A stretch of DNA of 64,000 nucleotides from Nymphaea colorata. Taxonomy: Eukaryota; Streptophyta; Magnoliopsida; Nymphaeales; Nymphaeaceae. Made by a program: the position numbers and the translations under genes. This document shows positions 9,767-23,700 of the stretch, piece by piece. Each line of letters begins with the position of its first letter. Position 1 is the stretch's first letter. The stretch covers positions 1,685,143-1,749,142 of the forward strand of contig NC_045138.2 in assembly GCF_008831285.2 (NCBI RefSeq), given 5' to 3'. The notes below the pieces were generated by a model. It was not told where the DNA came from. It saw nothing but the letters and a program-made list of their open reading frames with translations, and ran no database searches.

Positions 9767-12700
9767 ATGGCTGATTTTCTCCATCTACCCAAAACTGGTA
9801 GCTCCAACGAGGTTGTGATCTTGCATGGAGATCTTGAGTTATGGATCTTAGAGGCTCATTCGTTACCAAATATGGACCTGGCCTCAGAAAGAATGAGGAG
9901 GTGTTTCTCCGTCTTTGGTGGCTGTACCTGTACATCAGCAATGCAGAAAGAAGACCATAACGGTGGATATAAGAGTATAACGAGTGATCCTTATGTATCT
10001 GTTTGCGTGGCAGGAGCAACTGTTGCCCAAACTAGAGTCATCAGTAATTGCGAGAATCCTAAGTGGGATGAGCATTTCCAGGTCCCTGTAGCTCACCCTG
10101 TATCAAGCATAGAGTTCCAAGTAAAAGATAATGATATTCTTGGTGCGGAGCTTATTGGGGTGGTTATAGTACCTGTTCAGAAGGTTATGACTGGGGATAG
10201 AATCTCTGGATGGTTTCCAGTGGTTGGCCCGAATGGCAACCTTATGAAGTCAGGTCCCGAGTTACATATTTCTGTGCAGTTTACTCCAGTAAATAGCACT
10301 CCTGCCAATAAAGATGGAGAAGGTTCTCTTACAGAGCATTGGACTGTCAATGCATATTTCCCACTGCGTAACTGTGGGAAGGTCACCCTTTATCAGGATG
10401 CTCATGTTCCTGATGGTTTTCTTCCTGAAATCCCATTAGATGGGGGCAAAGTATTTCAGAACAATAAATGTTGGGAAGACATATGCCATGCTATATTGGA
10501 GGCACATCACTTGGTCTACATTGTCGGTTGGTCTGTGTTTCACAAAGTAAAGCTTGTGAGGGAGCCGACGAAGCCTTTGCCTAATGGAGGTGAACTACAC
10601 TTGGGTGATTTGCTGAAGTTCAAGTCTCAGGAGGGTGTCCGTGTTGCAATGCTGATATGGGATGATAAAACCTCACATGATAACTTTCTCTTGAAAACGG
10701 TACCAAGTTGTTTATCCTCTTGCCTGTGGCTCTCTTTCTTCTGTTCTTGCTGCTACTTTTCAACACTGACACAGCCCAATATCACCAAGCTGATTGCTGC
10801 AATATGTAGAATTTTATGTAGAATTTAGAAAGGTTCCGTTTCTGTGATTAATTTCACAGAAATAGAGCTGTTGGTCATTTTTCATTTCTGGTCAGAGGCA
10901 AGCTCCTCCTCCTCCATGAAACAGCTGAGCAAATAGTTATAATTGCTACAAGAAAGTGAAATTGAACTTCTTTGTTGTGAAGAAAAGATATGATAGAAGG
11001 CTGATTCCAAATACCTTTTTGTCCCTAATTATATGAATTCAGTATGAGACCACAATCCTAATTTTTTTGGGCGTGAAAAAGACACTCTTTTCATGCATCC
11101 TGTATGAAGAAATAGTTTGATAAGTAGATAAATTGGACTGGAGATCCATGGATGGTGGTGCATCCTAGAATATCAAAGTACCTGGATTTTGTGAAACAGT
11201 CACCCTCTATAACAACTATCTTTTCTATTTCTTTGACCATATATTGATGCACTTACCATATTTTGATGTTTTCTACTATTTGACCTTAAGTTCACTACTT
11301 GTTGAATCTGCCTTATTGTCTCTGGATTTACCAAAAAATATTCCTTATATGTGCTGCATAGTGCACAGCAAATGTTGATCCTCACTAATTTAATATTTAT
11401 ATACAAAGACTTGCTGTTTTGCAAAATATTCGAGATAATCCTTGATCTAGCATATGTGTGCACCCCATTTAAGTATGGTTTGTAGTCATCAGTTTTTGTA
11501 GGATCCAAGTTCTATAAGTTGTAACTAGCGTGATGACTGCTTGTCGAAATGGTTTTACATTGTTGCAGGAAGGTGTTATGCAAACACATGATGAGGAAAC
11601 CCGAAAGTTTTTTAGGCACTCAACTGTTCATTGCGTGCTGTGCCCTCGCTATGCCAGTCAAAAGCTCAGCATTTTCAAGCAAAAGGTATTGCTATTAGGC
11701 TGCTGAGATCAGTTTTTTTTGGCACAACAGGTAGTTCAGAAGACTATCATGCATGGATGAACAAAACATCTTTCCTTATGGAATTTTAGTTGACTTTCAG
11801 CTTCATATCTAGAAGACCTTCCCAAAACATGATTCTAACAGATTATGAAGCTGAGTATTGCGAAAAGACATTTTATGGTGCAAATGTAAAATGGTCTCTC
11901 TTATGACAAGACCTTATTCTATTTAAGTTGAAATACTTAACTGAGAATAGAATATTAGTTTAAAGAAAATATTTTTCTTCTCACTATCATCATATAGTGT
12001 ATTTTTATTTATACATTTATTCTTGATGGAAGCTTGTCTATTCCCACAGTGATGGAGGCTTTGCCAATTTGTTCCAACCCCACATTTTAAAGAGTCAACT
12101 AGACTGAGGTGACACAACAATCATCTCAAGGCAGCTAATTGAAGCAATTGCATGAAAAATATGCATCTATCTTATTTATTTCAAAACACCCACATAATTT
12201 AATGTTGGCCTGCAGTTATTAATTGTCTACGCATAAGTCCCTAAAACAATATTTTAGAGCATTTACAAATTTTAGGTGTCAAATCCTGGTGCTTGAAGGG
12301 CATAAGCCCTGCCAGAATTGTTGTTGAGAAAAAAAAAAAAAACTAAAGAGATAATATTTTAGGCACCCTTTTGTAACTATTGGTATTGTTCTTGAAAAAA
12401 AATGTTATAGTGTAACACTCAAAAAATTTAGTCTCGTATTAAAGATTGTAAAGGATCTTCAAGGGCTTGTAAATGGGGTTATCAAATAGAAGGTTGTTCG
12501 GGTTCTTAAGTTTTTTTGGGTTGAAGCCAAAACTGCTAGGGGGGCAAGTTGGGATCCGTCCAACCAAGGTTCCGAGCCTAATAGTGGATCGGGTTGTTAC
12601 ATACAGTCTTTCATTTGAAAGGAAATATATGGGAGAACATTCTCCAACACATTATAATTTGACTGAAGGCGTTATCAGAAAAATCAGAAATATGAGGCCT

Positions 12701-15250
12701 ACAGTATGGATTAGAGCCAATTGATAGGCCTTTAAACATAAATTTACCTATTTGTTCTAATAATGTTCAGATTATGGCTATATCATGCCTCAGCTTAGGG
12801 ATGAAAGATCCAAATACTAACTGGACTTGGACTTGGTATGCAGTTTGGGTGATTGAATCTGAAATCTAGTCCAGGTTCCGACAAGGATTATGCTTGTTGG
12901 ATTCAAATTCAATTTCCGAAATTCAGATTCAAGTCCAAATCTGATTATTAGGGAAGCTTGGATTAGTCAGGTCTGCTAGGCGATGGATCTGAGTTGGTAC
13001 CGAACTTGCCTTACCTCTGCTGTCACTAATTGATTGGCCGTCTATAATATCTAGTTGACCAACTAGGCCTTATATATAATTTGCATGCATGCCGTGGGAT
13101 GTGACGTGTCTTGCTGATCTCACCCTTGTAAGGGGACTAGTTCTTGTTATATTTAAATAATTTTTTAGACCATGTTCACTTATGTTACATGCATGCAAAA
13201 TTGTTTATGAATCACGTAGTTGACATGACTTTTTTTTTTTTTCTTGTTGGTGAATCAATGATAGAATCATAGCTCGTTAATCATTAATTTTGATATTTTT
13301 ATAGATAATTACATGTATAAAAGAATGCAATGCATCGGGCAGGCATGATTAATGCACCGGGCAGTGTGTTTTCCGTCCATTGGATGGAGAAATCTTGTAA
13401 GTGAATGCTTCTTTATTTTTCAAAAATAAAATTGAAGAAGAAGGTCGGGCATCGGGGCATCCTCGACGCCTAATGACCGCCATGCGAGGGGAGGCCGCCG
13501 CTGGTGACCCAGAACATCCAGCGGCGCCCTGCCAGGAATTTCCGGCACCGCAGAGTGGAGGCGACGGCGATGGCCTCCCCCTGTGCAATATGGGCAAACT
13601 TTTTAGGAGGGAGGCAATCGCCACCCCCCAATGCCATTGGGGATGGCCAGGAGAGCATCGCCGGTGGCCTAGGACCTTGGGTGATGCCTCACCGGCCGTT
13701 CCGGCAGCATCAGGGCCGGTGACTGCCTCCTCCTCCTGAAAAAGTGGGTGAAAGAGGTTCCCCAACTTTTTTTAAGGTCAGGGAGGCCGTTACCTCCCCT
13801 CGTCGATGTTGGCGATGGCCTCCCCAACGGCAAGATTTTTTAATTTTTTAAAAACGTCGTACCCGTTACAGGAGAGTTTATAACTTTATATATGTATACC
13901 TATATAGGGGAGTCCAATGCTGTAGTTAGTGTGCTGGATGGTTACAATTTTAAAAATCATAACTAATAAATCGTCACGAATTTGGCATTAGCCACGGTTT
14001 ATGATGCGGCGGTAGTTTATGATGGTTTTAACGATGATTTGTAGTATTAGCTATGGATTTTTAAATTTTACCATTTGGAAACTATCCAGCATTGGCACCA
14101 TTGACCTTTCCATATATCTAATTATCTATATATGTGTCTATAGAGAGAGAGAGACAGAGAGAGAGAGAGAGAAGGTGGATTTTTCTCCGGCCAGGGTTTG
14201 GTGGAGGAATCTGATGCATTCACAACATGCCTTGATGCATTGCATTCGGGCACATGCACATGATCTCAGCTCCAGCATTTGAATAAACCTTTGGTTAATT
14301 TATATAAATTCCTAGAAGAACCATACTTTTCTATGAGCGGGCTAGAGTGTGAACCACGTGCATCACCAGAGAGTGCTGTTCATTCAGCTAATCTAACTGA
14401 ATTAGGCACAAAATTGAAGTCTCCCACTTTTTGTCAAGAGAGAAGTGTGGATGCAGCTCGTAATCGCTCAGTCAATTCTTCAAAAAAGATATTTTCAATG
14501 TCCTATCCTTCCGTTAAACACTCTGCTTGCCATTCAATTGACGCAACAAGTCCTTTGAAGAAGTCCTCAGCCAATATCAGTTGTCAAATAAACCCTCACT
14601 AGCTGAAGTTTTCTCTTAGTCTGCTGAAGGCAGCCAATGATCCAGGCTTCTCTGAGCATGCCCTCAATCTGAGGTCACTGTCTTTGCTCTTTAACTCGTA
14701 CTGCAATTGGGTCTTTGGGAACTTGGAAACTCTATATCTGGTTACTAATACCTTCATGTTGTTTGATGTTTTTTTAGAAGTATGTGACGATGGTAATGAA
14801 TTTACTTCTCACTTGTGATTTCTGTTTTTCATAGTGATTTGGTAAATTAGAAATGCATGTGATCTGAGAAGTGGATAAAGAGAATTTCATGTGCATGGCA
14901 GATGTGCCAAAAGTTAGGTAGTTCATGCCCGTGCTTGCTTGTCACCGACTGCCTTGCTTCTGTGGTTTATTTAATGGAAGCACTTACTCTCTCTTCAGGT
15001 TGTGGGGACTCTTTTCACACACCATCAGAAATGTGTGATAGTCGATAGCCAGGCTTCTGGAGGCAAAAGGAAAATAACTGCCTTTGTAGGTGGTCTCGAT
15101 CTTTGTGATGGCCGCTATGATACCCCAGAGCACAGGCTGTTCTGCAATCTTGAAGATATTTTTGCAGATGACTACCACAATCCTACATTTCCAGTAAGTC
15201 TATCTTCTTTGTTTGACCAATCTTTATACCCTATGTATCTTGGCTCTTCA

Positions 15251-15322
<72 letters not shown>

Positions 15323-18300
15323 TTCTCCAGAAAAGGAAATTTAAGGTTCACCTTAAGGACAATTGTTTTGAGACATTTTTGTGTAGCCTTAATATTGTTA
15401 GTAATACTTACATAAAAATTTAGAAGTATTCTTTTACATAGTTGTTGTTTTACTTTTTCTGAAAGTACAAGGAGATATTATTAACTTAAAAAAACTATAT
15501 TTAATATAAATGGTCCCTTATGAAGTCCCTATTTTGTCTTTAGAAGTTGGAAAAAGGAAGGAAAAGTTGCATGTCTTGTTATTTTTTCTAGTTTAGACAG
15601 TATAAAATTGTTTTTGAAAATTTCATTTCAAGAAAATCTTGAGAGACAAGGATAAATTTTATGACATTTCAACATTTTTCATAGACTCTTGGAAACATAT
15701 TGGTAATGTGGATTTTAAGAAATAAAAACGTAAAAAATATAACAAAATATTAAGACCAGAAAAATAAATATGACAAATTTTAAAACTATGTTGGGTTTTT
15801 ATGTAAATATGACACGTGGAGGTGTTGTTATATACAACATGTAATATCAGAAAAAGTGTTTTATTTATTGATAAAAGTTAAAACCCACAAAGTCACAATT
15901 TTGTTTTGTTTTCACTTAAGTTTAATTAAAATTCAACCCAGAAAATTATAATTCTTTTCTTTTTACGTTCAATTACGCCATGTTCGTTGATAGCTTTTGC
16001 TCTTCGAGACAAAACTCCTTCTCCACCACTGACATGCATTTTTGCTCAACTCTGTTTATTATTGTTTTTGCCGTATCTTCGAAGGATTAGAATATTGCTT
16101 TACGTGCTATAAGGAGGTCACGTATTTGCTGTAATTCCTTGTCATCTAGAATGATTTTTAGTTACAGAGGTGCTTTCTTGGTTTAGAGGTTTACATGAAG
16201 TACCTGACTTGGAGTTGGCTTATCCTTTTAGATCCTTTAGCAACAACCCCTTTAAACCCAATTCTTCAGCTGGATTAGTCCCAAGCATGCCAGAGAGTAT
16301 TTTGTCCAAGAGGGTACTCGGTAGGTTCCCATTTGAATCGCTCAAGCATGAAGAAAGTACATGACAAGTTACTTGGTTTACTTGATAATATAACAAATTC
16401 AATAAGTGATGCTAGACTTCAGATCTTGACCGATCATTGAGATCTGAAATGCCCTGTTTGAGTCTCCAAAATCTAGCATGGGGCTTTTTACTTGCAGTTC
16501 TTAGTAAGTTTTCCACCGTTTCATGGTTGGTCCATGGCTCAGCAGCCTCAGCTTGTTGGAAGTTGGTGGCCAATTTACATCGACCAAGCTGGTCAGTGAC
16601 CCTTTTATCAGTTGAATGATATACCACATGGACAGACCTGAAATGTAGCTGCACTTGTGTCAGTACTTAAGTAATAAGTTCCATGGAAATGATAAAGGGA
16701 AATTTGGAACTTTTTATGACGTATAATATTTTGTTACAGTCATGCAGCATTAATTCTTGGCTAAACATGTTTCCATGGACATGGCTAGAAGACCATCCAC
16801 ATTCTTTCTTGCTGTACTTCCTTTTTTCTCCTTTTTGTTGATAGTAGTATATAGGGGGACATGACACAAAAACAAATTGGAGTATCCTTTCGAGGACCAG
16901 CCAATTTGCAAATGTTCTTATTGGTCCTCCAGGAGGAAAAGGAAAGGCAGGAAATATGTGATAATGCACACAAATGTAAAGCAACCTGGATGTGCTTACT
17001 CGGTGTACGACAAAAAAGAAGCGCATCAGGGATGGCTATAAAACAAGTTTTCTGTATTTATCACGTAATAGCATAAGGATAGAAGAAATGGGAAAAGCAT
17101 GCTGCTGAATGCAGTGAAATATATCTCTGCTTTGATTTGCCAATATACTGATGCCATTGTGTAGTTTTACTCATGAGGGACCAAAAATTGCCTCATGAAT
17201 AGTCACAGACATGAGTTGAGATTCCTTAGACAGCCCCTGAACATTTTTTTTTTTTATATATCTTTTCATGGCGTACGCAGCAAAAGCAGTACCATGATCA
17301 TATTCATGTTATACAGGTTGGCGCACAATCACCAAGACAACCATGGCATGATTTACACTGCAAAATTGAAGGACCTGCAGCATATGATGTACTAACCAAT
17401 TTTGAACAGAGATGGAGAAAAGCTACAAAATGGAAGCAAAGATTTCAAAAAGTCACTCATTGGCATGACGATGTCTTGATAAGGCTTGATCGCATGTCAT
17501 GGATACTTAAGCCTTCCTCTGTAACTCCTGGAGATGATTCTGATTTCCAAGCCTCCGAGGAAGATGATTCGGAAAATTGGCATGTGCAGGTTGGACTTGG
17601 AGGATTTTTTTTTTATAACCATTCGGGGACATTTTTCATATCAATTGTTGTTCCATTGTAAATTTGGTGAGAGTTCCTTTTTGTTGTTAGGTATTTCGAT
17701 CAATTGATTCAGGTTCTGTGAAAGGCTTCCCAAAACTTGTCCATGAAGCTGAAGCACAGGTTTACAAATTACTGTAGTTATGGTGCTATTTATTTATTCT
17801 TGTCCTTTCACATGGTGATGCTGTAGTTAATAGAATTCCAATGTCTTCAGCATAATTAATCCAAGACTTACTTTCTGTTTGTTGCAGAATCTAGTCTGTG
17901 GGAAAAACCTTAAAATTGATAAGAGCATACACAGTGCATACATCAATGCAATTAGATCTGCAAAGCGCTTCATCTATATAGAGAATCAGTATTTTCTGGG
18001 ATCTTCTTATTGCTGGCCATCTTATAAAAATGCAGGTGACTCTTTTCTGCATGCTCGTTCTTCCCTTTTATCTATACAGACTCTTTCTTCTTCTTAATCA
18101 TCGTGTACTTTCTAACATGAGACCCAAGTACTTATCTTTCAACTTGATGTAATATTGCTCCATATTCACTATGAGACTTAGTTTATTACACTTTGTTCAT
18201 ATTGATTACATTTGCTAGTACTTGGATCACCCATAAAGGGACATGAATAGCATTTAAGTTATGTATGTCACTGTTTGCCCCCGGCTATTGTACTATGCAT

Positions 18301-20406
18301 TGAATGTTAAACTTCACCACTAAACTTTTTTTCCTCTATGGGAATGATCTTTCTGCCATTTTAAAACTTTTGTCTTTTGTGTTGACCTATCACAAATAAG
18401 AGGCAATCTGTTGAAAATAGTAAGTAAAGCACTGCCTTGTGTTGAATATTGCTATCAACATGTTCATGTTTGATGCCTTATTGACATCATATTTTTGGCT
18501 TTGGTTATTTTTATTTTATTTTATTCTATGAATTAGTTATTCTTTTGCAAATAATAATTAAATGTTATACTGTTCATAGCAGGATTCATATGGCCTTTGA
18601 TATTAAGGGCAGTTCTTTAGCTACTAGCCTACTACTATATGCTTCCATGGTATTATTTGAGTGCTCACCTTTTTCCACTCAAGTTATGATTATTTATTTT
18701 TATTGCATTGGAAAGATTTTCTAATTTTCTCTTGCCTAAATTACAAGTCTTGATCAAGTTTTTGAGCTTATGATCATTCCTGTACATGTTATACATGTTA
18801 CTTAAACAGTTGTTTGATGCTTTGGAACATGCATTTCTGACCTGATACATCCATTAGCATTCTATGCTGGTTCAAACACTTGCTTGATTTTAGTTCATTC
18901 TTTGATGCTGGTCTTGTTCTAGGACTGTGAGTTCAGTCATTCCTGAATACTATAATTTCCTGTGGACAGGTGCGGATAATTTAGTACCGATGGAACTTGC
19001 ATTGAAAATTGTGGAAAAGATTGAGGCAAATGAAAGATTTTGCGTGTACATAGTAATGCCAATGTGGCCTGAAGGAATTCCAAGTAGTGCTGCAGTTCAG
19101 GAGATTTTGTATTGGCAGGTTTAGTATGTAATTTCTTTTACCATCTTGTCCAACTCTTGACAAGCATTGCCAAATATATCTTGCAATGGGATAATTGCTG
19201 GCAGAAAATTATTTTCAGCATATACTGGAAAGAGAGAAGTTTGTAACCTGTCAAACTTCTGGACTTCAAGTTTGAACTTGTTGTGGTTCCTGCTGCTGAA
19301 GAGTTACCTATTCATTCTTTGAGTACAAACACACAAATAAACACACAATTTTTACATCCTTCCAGAAACTTAGGAGACACCTCATTATATCTATTTTCTG
19401 ATGTATAGATAAGATATTATAATCATTTAAAATTCATTCATATGGTTATATTTGAAAAGATTTGCCCTAACTGATATCCAGAATAGTAGATGCCATGGAG
19501 TACATAATTATGAATGGCAAGACACACTCACAGTCTCACACATATATACACATGCATATATATTTGCAGTGAGAGAAAGAGAGGGACTGGTGCATCTCAT
19601 ACAGGTCCAAACAGCTTCACATATGGTTCAACATGTTCACAAGGTGCTGCATGTAAATTTACTTTTTGAAGTAAAACTACCAATCGTCATCCACTTTCTT
19701 GAGACAAGTAATGTTGTACACACGCACACATATATATGGTTTATGAAAATATGTTGGCTTACATATGAGAATTATGTGTATTGATCGTGAACCATCTGGT
19801 CAACTTGATTACTGGTTCACTGATGCCATGTGTAAAGTTACTTTTGTTGTCCATTTTCTTGAAAAAGTAACTTTACAAGTGACTCATAAACTATAATTAA
19901 GCTGATTGTACAAGTCAGTTAGAATCAGTCTACTATACATATATATAAATAAATAAACAAAAAAATATATATACATATATCATAGCTACAAATGTCATGA
20001 TATTTTCAAAGATATTGCGATATTAACTAAAAAATGGAAAAAGGAAAACATTGCAATATTTTGAAAAGAAAGGTTAAAAATCAATTTATCGCAATTTTTT
20101 CATTTATTTCTATTTCATTGTCTGTTTTCACTTTTTTCAACTTTTGTTTCATTGTTTTATTTTCTCTTGTTTTAGGTATTTAATGTGATCTCGTAGATGT
20201 AATACAATACTTATTACTTTATCTTTTTTATCATTTTAACTAGATTTTTTATTCTTCTTATAGTTTCTCATTTATTGTATTTTCTCCAAAATTTTGATTT
20301 TTTTTTAAATCTCAAAGATTTTACAAATATTTTTCAAAAAAAAAGATGAAAAATACCCAAGAAAAATTTCACCAATAAAAACCCAAGAATGATATTTGTG
20401 GCTATG

Positions 20407-20453
<47 letters not shown>

Positions 20454-20715
20454 TCAGTCGTATAAAAAGGAAATTAGACGCATATTTTTTAAAAAAACAC
20501 CAGAAAATAAAAAATAAAAAAAGGCTAATTATACGTGTTTTTTTGCATATTTTTTTATTAATTTTTATTTTTTATATTTTTTAAGATTTATTAAATGTTT
20601 TAAATTTTTTTAAAAATTTGCTGAGATTTTTTCGAGATATTCTGGAGATATACAACTTTGTTGTATTATACCCAAGAAATTCCTCGCCATATAATACTTG
20701 TATACGATATATGTG

Positions 20716-20746
<31 letters not shown>

Positions 20747-23700
20747 GAGATGGTTTCCATAACCTTCAAGTTATGCTCCTCTTTTGCATGTCAATGCCAT
20801 GCCTTCAATTGTGATCACTTGGGATGGATGACATTCAGGCTTGTAAAGCATTTAAATTGTGTTTACTGAATGTCCTATATGTGCAACAAAAATTGGTAGG
20901 ACTAGAATATAACATCTGGCATGCAGCTAAGCACATATTTGTATCTTAACAGCAATAGGTTCTGTACTAAATGGTATTTTTGTCACAGGGTCAAACAATG
21001 CAGATGATGTATGGGCTCATTGCAAATGCACTTGCTAAAGTCAGGGGTTCAAATGACAGGCACCCTCAGGATTATTTGAACTTTTACTGCCTAGGAAAAC
21101 GTGAAATAGGACAAGGTTCACATTTAAATGGTCAACATGACACTACTCCCTTGGTATTGACCTATAAATTGCACATCTGCATGTAGTTACATTATTTCAT
21201 TACAGTAGAATGGTATTTAGTTATATCATCATGCTTTTAGATAATAATTACATTGCACTTGAAAGTTGGGTGGTAAATTCTGCATGACTATTTGAGTTGC
21301 TATTTCGTGGAAATGCCTGTCCTTTTCCTAAAGCTTTTTCAGTGATATTGCAAGGAAAATTTCTTCTTAGGAAATTGTGTTTGCAGCTTATGTTTCTGGT
21401 TTTCATGTATGGTTACGTCTTCAATTTCTTGCGAAGCTATAAAGGTGGAGGCAGCTTCATAAATAGCCGAAGCATTTATGATTGCTTTTTCATGTTGATA
21501 ATGTTCTGGTTCTAGTAACGCTAAATCAGCAAAAACATGGCCTTCCATTAGATATTCTTAAAGGAAAGATGGAAAAGGGTCATCTTTTTTCACACAGAAA
21601 TTATTTTCTTTTGCAGTAAACTGTAAAATATGCAAAAGGAGCACTACTCAAACTATATATTTAGGGTGTTCTATAGCCTTTAAATTTCCTAGTGTTGTAC
21701 TATCCTTTTTTTTGTCAAAATTAGCTTTCTTGCACCCATATGTTCTTTTGTGAAAAAAAAGCATCTTAATGAGTGAAAATGCCTAAATAAATACACAATA
21801 AACTGAAAATTTAGATACATTAGTCTTGGAAACAGTTTTGATGTCTTTATTTTTATTTTTTAATTTGTTAAGAATTTCTTTCCAGTATCTTTTTGCTATT
21901 TTTATTCTCTTAGTATCTGATTAAAAAAAAAATACTATTTTTGATTTTGATGACTGCTGATTTGGTGTAGTTCGGAAGAACCCTTCAACTCGTTTATGCT
22001 TTTTGAAATGGATCTTTATTTTCCGTTTCCTTTTTTGTTTTAAAAAGAATCACTCAAAATTGCCAGCAGAAGTTTAGGATGAATAGCTTCACCTGAATTT
22101 AATTGAAGATAGTCAAAATGAAGTGAAGATGCATGTTTTGAGTGACACGTTTGCTTCACCTCGTGGCTCAAAATGTCGTTGGGTGCAGATGGAAGACTAC
22201 ACTGTAACATCATGGAGGAAAACAACAGTTTAGATAATTGTGTAATCACTAGCATTATGTCCACTGTCAAAGTATGAAAAAAAAAGAATAATAAAAGGCA
22301 GTCACACTGGCAAGTGACAACCTCTAGGTGTGGGAGGAGCAGCCACAAGCACATAATTTGACCTGGATTAAGTGGTATTGACTGTTACTTAGCTAGACAA
22401 AAGGACCACTTTACAGTATGATTGGTAAAAAGAAGATCTCTTACACTCAGATGCCAGTGCCAAAAATGAAGGGTACACGCACTGAAAACTTAGGACAATT
22501 AATCACAATAATAAGCGTGATTCACACAGAGCATAACTCCAGTGGGCAACAGTAATCATTTTATACATATATACTAACACCGACAGAAAAAGAAGCATTT
22601 CTATGCACCATACAAGGCTAGATAGAGCGTCTGTGTGTTCAAAAGTTGTTAGAAAAGAATGCTAGTTCAAATGCTACTGTTCAAGACCCAGAAGAAGACA
22701 TTTATTGAAAGCCTATGAGTGATGGATCTACCATCAAAATAGAACAATTTTTGAGAGATTGGAAACATTGAGCAAATATAAAAACTATTTTGCAGATATA
22801 CATGCCAACAACGTGGAAAAGCCATCACAAAGAGTACCCTAAAACAGAAGTTGTTCTGTGTGTGTGTGTGTGCAACTATGCATGTCCATGTGCAAATATG
22901 TGCATCTGTACGAGTGTGCATGCAGATAAGCATGGGCGTCTAAGCATGTCTGTGTGCTTTTTAACATATTTACAGCCAAAAGATGGCCAGTCAAGAATGG
23001 AATCAGACACATTTCTACTGGGATTTTTTTTTTCACATCCTTCCCTACCTTAGGAGTGGTTATATTCATCCTTACCTCATATTGAAAAAATCTATCCCCA
23101 CTGCAAATTATCCTTGAGGTTGGGGCCAAAGCAAGAGGGAGATTTTGTTCTGAAAGCAACACTTGCCTTCTTTGTTAGTGGTGGTTGACTTGGATTCTTT
23201 CCAAAGTTGCATAGAATGGCAGAATGTACCTGGCAAAAGCCATAGTGCCAACGGGGATCCCCCATTCCGAAAGGTGACAGGGCTGGCCCGTTAGATCCAA
23301 AGTGGTATGCCACTTCTGTGGTGCTGATAGATGAACTACTTTAGCGCCGTTATCGGACATTGCAGGCGTTGAATAACTGTTTTCTTCCGATGACATAGAG
23401 AAATTGCGTAGAAGTATTTTTCATAACTTAACTGCAGTTTAGTGACTGCTATGGTGAAAGAATCACAGTAACGGCAGTTTACTAACTGCTATGGTAAAAA
23501 AAGAATAATAGAAGGATTGTCTTGAAAGTGCAGATGTTTAGGGATGGATTTGATGAGCACCATAAGGCGGGTATGTATTTATCAACTACCATTACGGTAT
23601 AAATTTGGGAAAGCCATTAAGTAATAACATATGTCTTGTAAATGACAGTATTATATACTCTGTATGATAATTGGTGTGTGGGTCAGATCCTAGGCTGAAT

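Noticed and set aside
13349-13765. 138-aa minus frame in PLD intron 2
   Set aside because: Frames are open on both strands because the DNA is GC-rich. No motif is recognisable.
16412-16654. 80-aa minus frame in PLD intron 3
   Set aside because: It is somewhat gene-like in composition but matches nothing I recognise and lies wholly inside an intron. A plus frame overlaps it.
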